Counted from the first letter of the stretch, positions 35,884 to 46,071 are shown. The stretch: DNA of 64,000 nt from Sphingopyxis sp. 2PD (GCF_005503695.1 NZ_SCMU01000003.1:1-64000), one strand, 5' to 3'. Numbers and translations: made by a program. Notes: a model not told the origin generated them from the sequence alone.

Positions 35884-36774
35884 TCAGGCCACGGAGGCCG
35901 CGTGAATTTCGTTGATCGCGCCGCTGAGCGAGCTGTTGAATTCGTCGTCGCTCATTTGGTGGCGAAGGTCTTCCAGCAAGGCCCGACTGAAGCTCGCGAT
36001 AATCCCCGGGTTCTTTGCAAGCTCGACGCAGGCTTCGGGGCGCGCGAAGCCGCCCGACAGCGCAACGACGCGCAGCACCTTTGGATGATCGACGAGCGGC
36101 TGGAACAGCCCCGCTTCGGTCGGCAACGACAGTTTCAGCATCACCGGCGCGCCGTTCCACGCGTCGAGCGCGGCGAGCGTTTCGTTGAGCAGCAGGCGGT
36201 CCGAGGCGTCGCGCTCGGCGCTCTTGATGTTCACTTCGGGTTCGATGATCGGGACGAGGCCGTGCGCGGCGATGCGCGCCGCTTCGGCGAACTGCTGCTC
36301 GACGATCGCCTTGACGCCCGCCTCGTTGGCGAGGTTGATCACACTGCGCATCTTGGTGCCGAACACCCCCTTGGCGACCGCGCGCTTGCACAGATCGTCA
36401 AGCCCGGGGTTCGCCTTCATCAGCTGGACGCCATCGGCTTCGTCCTCGAGCCCCTTGTCGACCTTCAGGAACGGCACCACGCCGCGTTCCCACAGCAGCG
36501 CCGGAACCGGCTTGCCGCCCGCGTCACCATCCATCGTGCGCTCGAACAGGATCGCACCGATCACCTTGTCGCCGTTGAAGCAGGGCGCCGTAACGATGCG
36601 GCTGCGCATGTCGTGGATCAGCGCGAACATTTCTTCGTCGTTCGAGAAAGCGTCTGCTTCGATGCCATAACCCTTGAGCGCCTTGGGCGTCGAGCCGCCG
36701 CTCTGGTCGAGCGCGGCGATAAAGCCCTGTCCCGATTTGATCTGCTCCAGCATGGCGGCATTGGCGGTGGTCAT
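35884..36774 (-). CDS. Fructose-bisphosphate aldolase, class I
   Basis: Cleaves fructose-1,6-bisphosphate by Schiff-base chemistry. The 296-residue protein matches the bacterial class I type: FIAALDQSGGSTPKALKGYG at the start, the VPIIEPEVNIKSAERDAS segment and the Schiff-base Lys in PVMLKLSLPTEAG. ATG at 36774 has GGAG six bases upstream. It lies downstream of tkt, gap and pgk on the same strand, 78 bases after pgk. Confidence 0.92.
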   Translation of the reverse strand: MTTANAAMLEQIKSGQGFIAALDQSGGSTPKALKGYGIEADAFSNDEEMFALIHDMRSRIVTAPCFNGDKVIGAILFERTMDGDAGGKPVPALLWERGVVPFLKVDKGLEDEADGVQLMKANPGLDDLCKRAVAKGVFGTKMRSVINLANEAGVKAIVEQQFAEAARIAAHGLVPIIEPEVNIKSAERDASDRLLLNETLAALDAWNGAPVMLKLSLPTEAGLFQPLVDHPKVLRVVALSGGFARPEACVELAKNPGIIASFSRALLEDLRHQMSDDEFNSSLSGAINEIHAASVA

Positions 36775-36852
36775 AACGTCTCCGTGGGTTTGCATACGTA
36801 TGGTGCGGCGCGCATAGCGATCCCGACACCGGGATGCAAATGCGCCGGAAAA

Positions 36853-38049
36853 TCAGGCTTTGAGCGCGTCGACGCCCGGCAGCGGCTTGCCTTCCATCCA
36901 CTCGAGGAAGGCGCCGCCAGCGGTCGAAACAAAGGTGAAATCCTTGCCCGCCCCGGCGTGGTTGAGCGCGGCAACGGTATCGCCGCCGCCTGCAACCGAG
37001 ATTAGCGAGCCTTCGCGCGTCAGCGCTGCTGCGGTTTTCGCGAGCGCGACGGTGGCGGCGTCGAACGGCGGCGTCTCGAATGCGCCGAGCGGGCCGTTCC
37101 ACACCAAAGTGCGGCAGTTCTTGAGCACATCGGCCAGCGCCTCGGTCGCCGCGGGGCCGACGTCGAGGATCATCTCGTCGGCAGCCACCTCATGCACATT
37201 GACCGTCCGCGTCGGGGGATTGGGCGCGAATTCCTTCGCCACCACGACGTCGTAAGGCAGGTGAATGGTGCAGCCCGCAGCGTCCGCGGCATCGAAGATC
37301 GCATTGGCGGTCTCGACCAGGTCATGCTCGCACAGCGACTTGCCGACATCGACCCCGCGCGCGGCGAGGAAGGTGTTTGCCATGCCGCCGCCGATGATCA
37401 GATGATCGACCTGCCCGACCAGATTGCGCAGCACGTCGATCTTCGACGACACCTTGGCGCCGCCGACAACCGCGGCCACCGGATGCACTGGATTGCCGAG
37501 CGCGGCGTCGAGCGCCTTCAGTTCGGCTTCCATCGCGCGTCCCGCATAAGCAGGTAGCCGGCGCGCAATGCCTTCGGTCGAACCATGGGCGCGGTGCGCC
37601 GCCGAAAAGGCGTCGTTGACGTAAAGGTCGCCGATTTCGGCCAGCGCATCGGCAAAGGCCGGATCATTCTTTTCCTCGCCGGGATAGAAGCGGGTGTTTT
37701 CGAGCACCGCAACGTCGCCGGGGGCGAGCACCGCGACGCCCGCCTTGGCGCCCTCGCCGACCGCTTCGGGGATATACATCACCGAATGGCCGAGCACATC
37801 CTCGACCCCGCCCATGACTAGGCTTAGCGATTGCGTCGGGTTCTTCGCGCCCTTCGGCCGCCCGAAATGCGCCAGAAGCAGGACGATCGCGCCCTTGTCG
37901 GACAATTCGCGGATCGTCGGCATCGCCGCTTCGATCCGCGTCTTGTCGCCGACCGCACCGTCGATCATCGGGACATTGAGGTCGACGCGCACCAGTATCT
38001 TCTTGCCGGTGACGTCGCCGATGTCGTCGAGGGTCTTGAACGCGGTCAT
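36853..38049 (-). CDS. pgk: Phosphoglycerate kinase
   Basis: Makes ATP from 1,3-bisphosphoglycerate, 398 residues. Visible motifs: [47 protein letters not shown], the hinge [13 protein letters not shown] and the C-terminal ATP loop [14 protein letters not shown] at 38049 is preceded by AAAGGA. It follows gap by 17 bases. Confidence 0.96.
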   Translation of the reverse strand: MTAFKTLDDIGDVTGKKILVRVDLNVPMIDGAVGDKTRIEAAMPTIRELSDKGAIVLLLAHFGRPKGAKNPTQSLSLVMGGVEDVLGHSVMYIPEAVGEGAKAGVAVLAPGDVAVLENTRFYPGEEKNDPAFADALAEIGDLYVNDAFSAAHRAHGSTEGIARRLPAYAGRAMEAELKALDAALGNPVHPVAAVVGGAKVSSKIDVLRNLVGQVDHLIIGGGMANTFLAARGVDVGKSLCEHDLVETANAIFDAADAAGCTIHLPYDVVVAKEFAPNPPTRTVNVHEVAADEMILDVGPAATEALADVLKNCRTLVWNGPLGAFETPPFDAATVALAKTAAALTREGSLISVAGGGDTVAALNHAGAGKDFTFVSTAGGAFLEWMEGKPLPGVDALKA

Positions 38050-38066
38050 CGCTGCTTTCCTTTGGC

Positions 38067-39074
38067 TTAGAGGAACTTGGCGATCACACCTGCGGTGTCG
38101 ATCATACGGTTCGAGAAGCCCCATTCATTGTCATACCAGCTGAGCACACGCACCAGCTTGCCGTCGATCACCGCGGTTTCGAGGCTGTCGATCGTCGAGC
38201 TGTGCGCGTCGTGGTTGAAATCGATCGAGACCAGCGGCTCGTCGGTGAAGCCGAGCACGCCCTTGAGCTCGCCTTCGGCAGCTTCCTTCAGCAGCTTGTT
38301 GACCTCTTCGGCGGTCGTGTCGCGGCTGGGGGTGAAGGTCAGGTCGACGACCGAGACATTCGGGGTCGGAACGCGGATCGACGAGCCGTCGAGCTTGCCC
38401 TTGAGTTCGGGCAGGACGAGGCCGACGGCGACCGCCGCACCGGTGCTGGTCGGGATCATCGACATCGCGGCGGCGCGGGCGCGGCGCGGATCGGAGTGGA
38501 TCTGGTCGAGGATTTTCTGGTCGTTGGTATAAGCGTGGATCGTGGTCATCAGGCCGCGCTCGATACCGATCTTTTCATGCAGCACCTTGGCCATCGGCGC
38601 GAGGCAGTTGGTGGTGCACGACGCGTTCGAGATGATCACATGCTCGGCGCCGATCTTGTCGTGGTTCACGCCGTAAACGACGGTGAGGTCGACTTCCTTG
38701 GCGGGGGCCGAGATCAGGACGCGCTTGGCACCGGCGTCGAGATGCGCCTGGCCGCCCTTGCGGTCGGTAAAGAAGCCCGTGCATTCGAGCGCAATGTCGA
38801 TGCCGTTGGCGGCATGCGGCAATTTGGCGGGATCGCGCTCGGCGGTCACCTGGATGCGCTTGCCGTTGACGATCAGGTCGTTGCCGTCGACTTCGACCGT
38901 GCCATTGAACGGCCCATGGACCGAATCGCGCTGGAACAGGCGGGCGTTCGCCTTGGCGTCGGCGAGGTCGTTGATTGACACGAGTTCGAGGTCGTGGTCG
39001 GTCCGTTCGAGGATGGCGCGCGCCACATTGCGGCCGATGCGCCCGAAACCGTTGATTGCAACTTTCACTGCCAT
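38067..39074 (-). CDS. gap: Glyceraldehyde-3-phosphate dehydrogenase, type I
   Basis: A 335-residue NAD-type GAPDH. N-terminal Rossmann motif [18 protein letters not shown], catalytic Cys in [20 protein letters not shown] and the C-terminal [13 protein letters not shown] are intact. The residue after the second Rossmann strand is Asp (SINDL), consistent with NAD preference. ATG at 39074 has AAAGGA upstream. Confidence 0.96.
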   Translation of the reverse strand: MAVKVAINGFGRIGRNVARAILERTDHDLELVSINDLADAKANARLFQRDSVHGPFNGTVEVDGNDLIVNGKRIQVTAERDPAKLPHAANGIDIALECTGFFTDRKGGQAHLDAGAKRVLISAPAKEVDLTVVYGVNHDKIGAEHVIISNASCTTNCLAPMAKVLHEKIGIERGLMTTIHAYTNDQKILDQIHSDPRRARAAAMSMIPTSTGAAVAVGLVLPELKGKLDGSSIRVPTPNVSVVDLTFTPSRDTTAEEVNKLLKEAAEGELKGVLGFTDEPLVSIDFNHDAHSSTIDSLETAVIDGKLVRVLSWYDNEWGFSNRMIDTAGVIAKFL

Positions 39075-39111
39075 GTCGATGAAGTCCTTTCTGCGAATGG
39101 AAGCCCGGTCG

Positions 39112-41079
39112 TTAGGCGCCGAGCTTTGCCAGTATCTGGGGGGTGATCGCATCGGCGGTCAGGCCGAAATGCTTGTACAGGTCGTCGATCGGTGCCGAGG
39201 CACCGAAGCTGTCGATACCAAAGCGGAGGCCGTCGCGGCCGGTGTAGCGTTCCCAGCCAAAGGTCGCGCCCGCCTCGATCGAGACGATCAGCGCGTCGCG
39301 CGGCAGGATCGCATCCTGATAGGCGCCGTCCTGTTCGTCGAACAATTCGGTCGAGACCATCGAGACGACGTCGGTGCCATGGCCCGCGGCCTCGAGCTTG
39401 TCCGCGATCTCGGCCGCAAGCGAGACTTCGGAGCCGGTCGCGACGAGGACGACCTTGCGGTCGGCGCTGGCTTCGCGCAGGCGGTAACCACCTTTCGCAC
39501 AAAGATTTTCCGTGACGTCATGACGCAGCGGCGGGAGGTTCTGACGCGTCAGCGCGAGCAACGACGGGCGGCTTTCCTGCGCCAGCGCCAGCGCCCAGCA
39601 CTCGGCGGTCTCGACCGCATCGGCGGGGCGCATCACGAGCAGGTTGGGCATCGCACGCAAAGACTGCAAATGCTCGATCGGCTGGTGCGTCGGACCGTCT
39701 TCGCCGAGCCCGATGCTGTCGTGGGTCATCACATAGACCACGCGCTGCTGCTGGAGCGCCGACAGCCGGATCGCGGCGCGGCAATAATCGGCAAACACAA
39801 GGAAGGTGCCGCCGTAAGGAACAATGCCGCCGTGCAAAGCCATGCCGTTCATCGCCGCGGCCATGCCGAACTCGCGGATACCATAATAGATATAGCGGCC
39901 CGAATAATCGTCCTTGGTCAACGGCTTGGTTGACGATGTTTTGGTGTTGTTGGAACCCGTCAAATCGGCACTGCCACCGACGAGCGCCGCAATGTCGGCG
40001 GTCAGCGCGCCCAACGTGTTCTCCGATGCCTTGCGCGTCGCAACCTTCGGCGGATCAGCGACAAGACCATCGAGATAGGCTTTGAACGCATCGCCCGGCA
40101 CGATCTTTCCACTCAAGCGCTCAGAAAATTCCGTATTTTTATCGCTATTTGCAAGGCGATCATTCCATCCGGAATGAAGAATCTTGCCCTTCTCGCCAAA
40201 GGCCGCCCACGCCGCCGCTATGTCGGCCGGAACGTCGAAAGGTTCGGCGGTCCAGCCGAGTTCGCTGCGCGCCGCGGCAATCTCGTCGGCACCCAGCGGC
40301 GCACCGTGCGTTGCCGACGTGCCTTGCTTGTTCGGCGCACCGAAGCCGATGATCGTCCGGCACGCGATCAGCGACGGCCGCGGATCGGCGAGCGCCGCAT
40401 CGATCGCGCGGCGAATGTCGGCGGGATCATGCCCGTCGCAGCTTTCGACATGCCAGCCGGTCGCCGTATAGCGCGCCGCAATATCCTCGCTCGTCGACAG
40501 ATCGGTCGCCCCGTCGATCGTGATCTTGTTGTCATCCCACAGCACGGTCATCCGACCGAGTTGCAAATGACCTGCCAAACCAATGGCTTCGTGATTGATG
40601 CCTTCCATCAGGCAGCCGTCACCCGCGATCACCCAGGTACGGTGGTCGACCAAATCGTCACCATAGAGGCTGTTGAGGTGGCGCTCGGCGATCGCCATGC
40701 CAACCGCGGTGGCGAGCCCCTGTCCGAGCGGCCCGGTCGTCGTTTCGACGCCTTCGAGCTCGAAATTCTCCGGATGTCCCGCGCACGGGCTGTGCAGCTG
40801 GCGGAAATTGCGGATGTCGTCGATCGTCGGCCGCGCATAGCCCGCGAGATGCAGCGTCGCATAGGCGAGCATCGAACCATGCCCCGCCGACAGCACGAAT
40901 CGGTCGCGATCGGCCCATTTGGGGTCGCTTGGATCGAATTTCAGATAGTCCGAAAAGAGCACCGTCGCGACGTCGGCCATGCCCATCGGCATCCCCGGAT
41001 GGCCGCTGTTTGCGGCCTGAACGGCGTCCATCGCAAGCGCGCGGATGGCATTGGCGAGCTGACGTTCGGGCAGTGTCAT
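39112..41079 (-). CDS. tkt: Transketolase
   Basis: Thiamine-diphosphate enzyme linking the pentose phosphate pathway and glycolysis, 655 residues. Signatures: [20 protein letters not shown], the ThDP motif [20 protein letters not shown], and [19 protein letters not shown]. It is the first gene of the minus-strand unit tkt-gap-pgk-fba, divergent from the zapA region across 168 bases. Confidence 0.96.
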   Translation of the reverse strand: MTLPERQLANAIRALAMDAVQAANSGHPGMPMGMADVATVLFSDYLKFDPSDPKWADRDRFVLSAGHGSMLAYATLHLAGYARPTIDDIRNFRQLHSPCAGHPENFELEGVETTTGPLGQGLATAVGMAIAERHLNSLYGDDLVDHRTWVIAGDGCLMEGINHEAIGLAGHLQLGRMTVLWDDNKITIDGATDLSTSEDIAARYTATGWHVESCDGHDPADIRRAIDAALADPRPSLIACRTIIGFGAPNKQGTSATHGAPLGADEIAAARSELGWTAEPFDVPADIAAAWAAFGEKGKILHSGWNDRLANSDKNTEFSERLSGKIVPGDAFKAYLDGLVADPPKVATRKASENTLGALTADIAALVGGSADLTGSNNTKTSSTKPLTKDDYSGRYIYYGIREFGMAAAMNGMALHGGIVPYGGTFLVFADYCRAAIRLSALQQQRVVYVMTHDSIGLGEDGPTHQPIEHLQSLRAMPNLLVMRPADAVETAECWALALAQESRPSLLALTRQNLPPLRHDVTENLCAKGGYRLREASADRKVVLVATGSEVSLAAEIADKLEAAGHGTDVVSMVSTELFDEQDGAYQDAILPRDALIVSIEAGATFGWERYTGRDGLRFGIDSFGASAPIDDLYKHFGLTADAITPQILAKLGA

Positions 41080-41247
41080 TTGTCCCTCGGAAATGGCTGG
41101 GCAGGCGCCGGACGCTACGGCCCGACTGGATGCGCACAGCCCTTTGCGGCGGCGGGGTCAGGAGTCAACCGCTGCGAACGGAAAATCGGCGCATTTTGGA
41201 CCGACAGGGCAATTGCACCCCCCTGCCCGCGCTGCTACCCATCGCGC

Positions 41248-41454
41248 ATGGAACTCGACCTCGACGAATCCAGCCTGGCCATCGGCCGCATCGAACGCGC
41301 GCTCAGTCGCATTGAAAAGGCGTTGGCCAATCCGCCAAAGCAGCCGCCATCCGCTTCAGCGGCCCCGGCAGCCGACCAGTCGGCGCTCCGGGCCGAAGTC
41401 GCCGCGGTGATCGGCGAACTCGACCGATTGATAGCGGAGGCCGACCGTGGCTGA
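41248..41454 (+). CDS. Small coiled-coil protein upstream of zapA
   Basis: A 68-residue protein, MELDLDESSLAIGRIERALS, then RIEKALANPPKQPP, an Ala/Pro linker and a second helix (LRAEVAAVIGELDRLIAEA). Two short amphipathic helices suggest self-association. It overlaps the zapA start by eight bases. A short coiled-coil gene of the DUF4164 type often sits here in alphaproteobacteria; whether this belongs to that family is unchecked. A cell-division role is inference from the neighbour. Confidence 0.7.
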   Translation: MELDLDESSLAIGRIERALSRIEKALANPPKQPPSASAAPAADQSALRAEVAAVIGELDRLIAEADRG

Positions 41455-41887
41455 TGTCAAGCTGATGATCGCCGGACGTCCCTACGACGTTCATTGTGCC
41501 GACGGAGAGGAAGCGCAGCTGCTCCAGCTCGCCGCGGTCGTCGACGAAAAGGCTCGCGGAATTCAGGGCGGTACCGAAGTTCGTCAGCTGCTGTTCGCCG
41601 CGCTGATGCTCGCCGACGATGCCCAGGAAGCCAGGGGCAAGGCCGACAAGGCCGAGCCGCAGTCCGATTCGCTGCGCGCGGCGGTCGCGCTGGCCGAAAG
41701 CCGCGAAGCTGCGGCGCGCGATGAACTGCGCGCTGCGGTGACGCGCGAACAGGCGGCGCTGAAAGAACTCGAAGCGTTGCGCTCGGCCCCGGCGGCGGCG
41801 TCCGCGAAGCCGGCCCATGATCGCGCCCTGCTGCAGATCGCCGATCGGATCGAGGCCTTGGCGACGAAAGTCGAGCAAATCTCTTGA
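41447..41887 (+). CDS. zapA: Cell division protein ZapA
   Basis: FtsZ-ring associated protein, 146 residues. The N-terminal domain is typical (ADVKLMIAGRPYDVHCADGE, then LLQLAAVVDEKARGIQ), followed by a long charged coiled coil. The start is GTG, overlapping the small coiled-coil gene. It is directly upstream of the 6S RNA, the classic zapA-ssrS arrangement. Confidence 0.88.
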   Translation: MADVKLMIAGRPYDVHCADGEEAQLLQLAAVVDEKARGIQGGTEVRQLLFAALMLADDAQEARGKADKAEPQSDSLRAAVALAESREAAARDELRAAVTREQAALKELEALRSAPAAASAKPAHDRALLQIADRIEALATKVEQIS

Positions 41888-41918
41888 GCGCAGGCGCCCG
41901 CACCCCTACATAAGGGAC

Positions 41919-42077
41919 GGCGGGTACTGCCCGGCACGAGCTTTTGCGAAAATCCCTGAGGCGATACATCATCCTAGGGGGCTGTCCCTGCCCGGACCCT
42001 GGTCCGACGTACATGGTCCCCACCTGACGTTACTGGCGTCAGAGGATCTTCCAGCAAACGACCTCGGCGGTCCCGCC
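41919..42077 (+). ncRNA. ssrS: 6S RNA
   Basis: The 219-base gap between zapA and the 5-formyl-THF cyclo-ligase gene is the conserved 6S RNA locus of proteobacteria. The ends pair as a closing stem (GGCGGGTACTGCC with GGCGGTCCCGCC, one bulge), enclosing 159 bases, the right size. Inner hairpins such as CTGACG with CGTCAG are visible. 6S RNA binds sigma70-RNA polymerase by mimicking an open promoter. Exact ends are estimates. Confidence 0.82.
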
Positions 42078-42106
42078 AACCGATCGACCAGGTTTCACAG
42101 GAGGCG

Positions 42107-42700
42107 ATGACCGACTTGTCCGCCGATCTGGTCCTTCAAAAGCAGAAATTGCGAGAAAAGCTGCGGTTTCGCCGCAAGCATTTCGCCGCGAATCTCGACG
42201 GGATGGCGCAGTTTGCGGCGTTTCGCGCGCTACCCGCATCGCTTTCGGACCTGCTCGCCCGCCATGCCATTGTTGGCGCCTATGCCGCGTGGGGCGACGA
42301 ACCCGACATCCTGCCGATGTTCGGCGAGCTCGCGACGGCAGGCGCGCTCGCGCTGCCGCACCACGCCGCGCGCGTCGACACGATGGATTTTCGGCGCTGG
42401 CAGCCCGATGAAGCGCTGGAAAAGGGCCCGTGGGGAACTCGGCAGCCCGCCGATGATGCGCCGCGGGTGGCGCCCGACCTCATTTTTTGCCCGCTGGTCG
42501 GTTTCGACCGCCAAGGCGGCCGCATCGGCCAGGGCGGCGGTCATTATGATCGCTATTTCGCCGCGCATCCCGACGTGCTGCGGATCGGTATCGGCTGGTC
42601 GGTGCAGGAAATCGACGCTACGCCGCGCGAATCGACCGACGTCGCGCTCGACGCGATATTGACCGAACAGGAATTCATCCTTTGCGGAGATCGTTTGTGA
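42107..42700 (+). CDS. 5-formyltetrahydrofolate cyclo-ligase
   Basis: ATP-dependent conversion of 5-formyl-THF to 5,10-methenyl-THF, 197 residues. The nucleotide and folate regions appear as RKHFAANLDG with KLREKLRFR before it, APDLIFCPLVGFDRQGGRIG and QGGGHYDRYF. AGGAGG lies just before the ATG. Located directly downstream of 6S RNA, as in E. coli. Confidence 0.93.
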   Translation: MTDLSADLVLQKQKLREKLRFRRKHFAANLDGMAQFAAFRALPASLSDLLARHAIVGAYAAWGDEPDILPMFGELATAGALALPHHAARVDTMDFRRWQPDEALEKGPWGTRQPADDAPRVAPDLIFCPLVGFDRQGGRIGQGGGHYDRYFAAHPDVLRIGIGWSVQEIDATPRESTDVALDAILTEQEFILCGDRL

Positions 42701-42927
42701 GTGAGGATCCGGCCAACCCCCAACCAAGCTGGCGCAAGCCCGCGGGCATGTTCCTGATCCTCGCGCTGATCGGCGGGTGGACCGCGATCGTCGTCAGCCT
42801 GTCGCCATGGATCGGCGCCTGGCCGGTGCTGGTTCAGGCGATTTTCTATCTGGTCGCGGGGATCGTGTGGATCCTGCCGCTCAAGCCGCTGCTGCGATGG
42901 ATGGAATTGGGGAGATGGCGCGACTGA
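42697..42927 (+). CDS. DUF2842 family membrane protein
   Basis: A 76-residue protein starting at GTG 42697, overlapping the cyclo-ligase stop as GTGA. Two membrane helices (about residues 17-37 and 46-65) are joined by SPWIGAWP, and the end reads PLLRWMELGRWRD. This matches DUF2842, common in alphaproteobacteria, function unknown. Confidence 0.8.
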   Translation: MSEDPANPQPSWRKPAGMFLILALIGGWTAIVVSLSPWIGAWPVLVQAIFYLVAGIVWILPLKPLLRWMELGRWRD

Positions 42928-43005
42928 CAGCCGCGCCATTTCCAGATTTCCGGTGATGGAATAGTTCCAAGCTGCGGTGGCCATTCCGTCCCGAAAGACA
43001 AGGAA

Positions 43006-43082
43006 TGGCGCGAGTGACGGGGCTCGAACCCGCGACCTCCGGCGTGACAGGCCGGCACTCTAACCAACTGAGCTACACCCGC
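43006..43082 (-). tRNA. tRNA-Asp (GTC)
   Basis: Full cloverleaf, 77 bases with encoded CCA. The acceptor is GCGGGTG with CACTCGC and discriminator G; the anticodon loop is CTGTCAC, giving GTC. Confidence 0.96.
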
Positions 43083-43125
43083 GTGCGCTTGGGAGCCGCG
43101 CCAATATGGCGCTCGCCCCGACCTG

Positions 43126-44322
43126 TCAACCGTCCCTTTCGGATTGGCTTCGATTTAATCGATCGCGCATCTCGTCGACCGTCGTCAACGTGCCGCGTTC
43201 GAACAGGAATCCCGCTAGATCGGGCGTCCCGGTCGATTGCAACACCGTTTGCAAAATCAGCAGCAGCGGCACCGCGAGCAGCGCTCCCGGCGCGCCCCAT
43301 ACCCAGCCCCAGAAGCTGAGCGATACCAGAATCAGCAAGGGATTGATTGTCAGCCGCTTGCCGAGCACCAATGGCGTGATCAGATTCGCCTCCACGGTGT
43401 GGACACCGATGAACAACAGCGCGGGCAGCAACGCCAGTCCGACTGCATCAAAGGTCATCAACCCGCCAAGGCCCAGCAGGATCGCCGCCACAATCGGGCC
43501 GACATAGGGCACGAAATTGCATAGCGAGACGATGCCGCCCCACATAAAGGGCGAAGGCATGCCAAGCGCCCACAACAGCAGCGCGACCGACAGTCCCAGG
43601 ATTGCGTTGATCAAGGTGATCGTGGCGAGATAATCGGCGGTCGCGTCGACGACATTCTGGATCACCCGCGCCGTCTGCATCGCGCCATCGAAGCTGCCAC
43701 GGCGCCGGATCGTGCCTTTGCGCAGGCGCGTCCATCCCGACAGAAAGAAAAAGATGACCAGCACGGCAAAGAACAGCTGGATCGCCGCCGACGGCGCCGC
43801 CGAGATGAAATAGTCGACGACCGACGTTGGCGCCGTCGCCGCCACTGCCTGCGCCGTCGCCTCGCTCCCGCTCGCCATCGACAACAATGTGCGGTCGACA
43901 AACCTTTGCAGCGTCGAATAAAAATCGATCAGCGGCGCCAGGTTGCTCTGGATCCGCGGGATCGAATCGGGCAGCCGCGCAAACCAGCCCGTCGCGGGGA
44001 CGACGATGATCGCGAGCGCGGCATTGATCAGCATCAGAAATCCGGTGAGCGAAAGAAACGCCGCCAGCGCCGACGGAACGCCACGCCGCTCGAGCCATTC
44101 GAGCAGCGGCACCAGCGCGATCGCGATCACGATCGCAGCGGTCAGTGGCAGAAAAAACTCTGCGCCGTGCTGCAGGGCAAAGGGCAACCCCAGACAGAAG
44201 CTCGCGCCAAAGATCAGCGTAAGCGCCGCGAGCAGTCTATCGCGGCGAAAATCATCGACCTCGATTTGATGGAGAGGGTTCGAACGCGGGCGCGCGTCTC
44301 TGCTCCCCCGATCGTCCGCCAC
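43126..44322 (-). CDS. AI-2E family transporter (PerM-like permease)
   Basis: A 398-residue membrane protein with about eight helices of the AI-2E/PerM family. Conserved features are the paired N-terminal helices, the soluble middle segment (LPDSIPRIQSNLAPLIDFYS), INAILGLSVALLLWALGMPS and NFVPYVGPIVAAILLGLGG. Substrates of this family are varied and mostly unknown; the name does not prove autoinducer transport. It is divergent from the DUF11 cluster. Confidence 0.9.
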   Translation of the reverse strand: MADDRGSRDARPRSNPLHQIEVDDFRRDRLLAALTLIFGASFCLGLPFALQHGAEFFLPLTAAIVIAIALVPLLEWLERRGVPSALAAFLSLTGFLMLINAALAIIVVPATGWFARLPDSIPRIQSNLAPLIDFYSTLQRFVDRTLLSMASGSEATAQAVAATAPTSVVDYFISAAPSAAIQLFFAVLVIFFFLSGWTRLRKGTIRRRGSFDGAMQTARVIQNVVDATADYLATITLINAILGLSVALLLWALGMPSPFMWGGIVSLCNFVPYVGPIVAAILLGLGGLMTFDAVGLALLPALLFIGVHTVEANLITPLVLGKRLTINPLLILVSLSFWGWVWGAPGALLAVPLLLILQTVLQSTGTPDLAGFLFERGTLTTVDEMRDRLNRSQSERDG

Positions 44323-44453
44323 CCCATGCCTCCTTGCGTTAACCGCCTCTTCTTACGCGTGCTTTGCATTTTGCGCCAGCCGCCCCGTTTTGCGACGAAT
44401 CGCGTCGGGCACCTGTCTCCTTCTGGGGCAGAACGCGTCTTTCTCGCTGCTTT

Positions 44454-44468
44454 TTAACCGTAAATTAC
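44454..44468 (+). promoter_or_regulatory. Possible CtrA-type binding site upstream of the DUF11 cluster
   Basis: TTAA, seven bases, then TTAC, one base away from the full CtrA consensus TTAA-N7-TTAA, located about 55 bases before the first gene of the cluster in an AT-rich stretch that is a plausible promoter. One mismatch in an eight-base motif is weak evidence. Confidence 0.3.
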
Positions 44469-44520
44469 CCTTTTTCGTCGACTGAGGGCTCCAAGGACCA
44501 ACCACTTCGGAGTCAAAGTG

Positions 44521-45522
44521 ATGATGAAAGCGCCTGTGGGGGGCGCGAAGCATCAGCTTCTACCCTCTTGTTCAGCCATCGCCCTGCTGGCCGCGCTCGC
44601 GCTGCCGATGCAGGCGCAAGCCGCCGGAACGCGTGCCGGCTCGACGATCAGCAACACCGCCTCGGCCAGCTTTGACACAGGCGGCGGTTCGACGACGATC
44701 AATTCGAACCAGGTCGACCTGCTCGTCGACGAATTGCTCGACGTCACCGTCGATTCGAGCAACCCGGCGGATGTACCGACCACCCCGGGCGCGACCGGAC
44801 AGGTCCTGACCTTTTCGGTCACCAATAACGGCAATGGCGTCGAAAACTTCGTGCTGAGCACGATCGCCAACGCTGGCGGGGACAATTACGACCCGGTCGT
44901 CACTCAAATCTACATCGACAATGGCGACGGCGTGTTCGACGCAGGCACCGACACGCTTTACACGCCGGGTGCCAACGATCCTGAGCTCGATCCTGACGAA
45001 AGCGTGACGGTGTTTGTCGTCGCGACGACGCCGGGAACCGTCGTCGACGGCAACCGCGGGATCGTCAGCCTGGTTGCGACCGCGGTAACCGGCACCGGCG
45101 ATCCGGGCGACAGCTTTGCCGGCATGGGCGAAGGCGGCGGCGACGCCGTCGTCGGCTCGACCGGCGCCGATGGCACAGACGCGGGCGCATTCATTGTGTC
45201 TGCGGCGACCGTTACGCTGGTGAAATCGGCCGTCGTGACCAACACGCTCGGCACCGCCGACCCGATTCCCGGCGCCACCATCACCTACACGATCGTTGCG
45301 ACCGTCGCGGGCAGCGGCTCGGTCAGCGGGCTGGCGATCACCGACAATATCCCCGCTGACACCAGCTATGTCGCGGGCTCGATCACGCTTGGCGGCGTCG
45401 CGCAGTCCGACGCGGTCGATGCCGACGCGGGCGACTATAATGGCACGCGGATCAACGTCGCGCTCGGCACGGTTGCCGGGGGCCAGACCCGCACCGTCAC
45501 CTTCCGTACAACGATCGATTGA
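44521..45522 (+). CDS. Exported DUF11-like repeat protein, first gene of surface cluster
   Basis: A 333-residue protein with a signal peptide (about residues 1-34, ending MQAQAA). The mature start GSTISNTASASFDTGGG is shared in pattern with two later genes. The middle holds a beta-rich domain with an acidic loop (YIDNGDGVFDAGTDTLYTPG) that may bind calcium. The C-terminal 110 residues look like a DUF11/TIGR01451-type domain (IPGATITYTIVATVAGSGSV, then LAITDNIPADTSYVAGSITL). GGAG lies eight bases before ATG. No anchor is visible. Its stop overlaps the start region of the next gene. Confidence 0.78.
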   Translation: MMKAPVGGAKHQLLPSCSAIALLAALALPMQAQAAGTRAGSTISNTASASFDTGGGSTTINSNQVDLLVDELLDVTVDSSNPADVPTTPGATGQVLTFSVTNNGNGVENFVLSTIANAGGDNYDPVVTQIYIDNGDGVFDAGTDTLYTPGANDPELDPDESVTVFVVATTPGTVVDGNRGIVSLVATAVTGTGDPGDSFAGMGEGGGDAVVGSTGADGTDAGAFIVSAATVTLVKSAVVTNTLGTADPIPGATITYTIVATVAGSGSVSGLAITDNIPADTSYVAGSITLGGVAQSDAVDADAGDYNGTRINVALGTVAGGQTRTVTFRTTID

Positions 45523-45533
45523 TGGAGATGCGC

Positions 45534-45998
45534 ATGCGCACCGCCCTTTTCCTGCTTTTTGCGGCGCTTTTGCCGGGTCAGGCGCTCGCCGCCAACCAGG
45601 TGGCGCTCGCCAACGACGTGTTTGTCGAGCGCGTCAGTACCGACGCGCAGGGCAAGCAACGGATCTTGCTCGAAGAACCAAAGGTCGTCGTTCCCGGCGA
45701 TCGGCTGGTCTTCGTGCTGAATTATCGCAACGCGGGCGCTCAGCCCGCCGACAAATTTGTCATCACCAACCCCCTGCCCGCGGCCGTTCGCTTTGCCGAT
45801 GCGGGCGATACCAGGCCGCTCGTCTCGATCGATGGCGGTCGTGACTGGGGACAGCTCGATCAACTCACGGTGACGATGGCCGACGGCACCCGCCGCGCCG
45901 CGCAGCCGGACGATGTCACGCACATCCGCTGGGCCTTTCAAAAGCCGATCCCGGCGGGTGCCAGCGGCAAGCTGATGTTTCGAGGAGTCGTAAAATAG
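45534..45998 (+). CDS. Exported single-domain DUF11-like protein
   Basis: A 154-residue protein: signal peptide MRTALFLLFAALLPGQALA, then one beta-sandwich domain with DUF11 features (VVVPGDRLVFVLNYRNAGAQ, then VITNPLPAAVRFADAG). I chose ATG at 45534 because GGAG is six bases upstream; ATG codons at 45522 and 45528 are also in frame. Likely a subunit or chaperone-like partner of the larger cluster proteins, by position only. Confidence 0.72.
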   Translation: MRTALFLLFAALLPGQALAANQVALANDVFVERVSTDAQGKQRILLEEPKVVVPGDRLVFVLNYRNAGAQPADKFVITNPLPAAVRFADAGDTRPLVSIDGGRDWGQLDQLTVTMADGTRRAAQPDDVTHIRWAFQKPIPAGASGKLMFRGVVK

Positions 45999-46020
45999 TG
46001 AATTAAAATAACCGCTTAAT

Positions 46021-46048
46021 GATTGCCAGCGGTGGGGAAACGGCAATC
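46021..46048 (+). promoter_or_regulatory. Leader hairpin before the third cluster gene
   Basis: GATTGCC and GGCAATC form a perfect 7-bp stem with a 14-base loop in the 73-base gap between the second and third cluster genes, ending 23 bases before the ATG. It could adjust translation or mRNA stability of the downstream gene. Confidence 0.35.
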
Positions 46049-46071
46049 GACCAAAGCCAAGGAGCTCAGCT

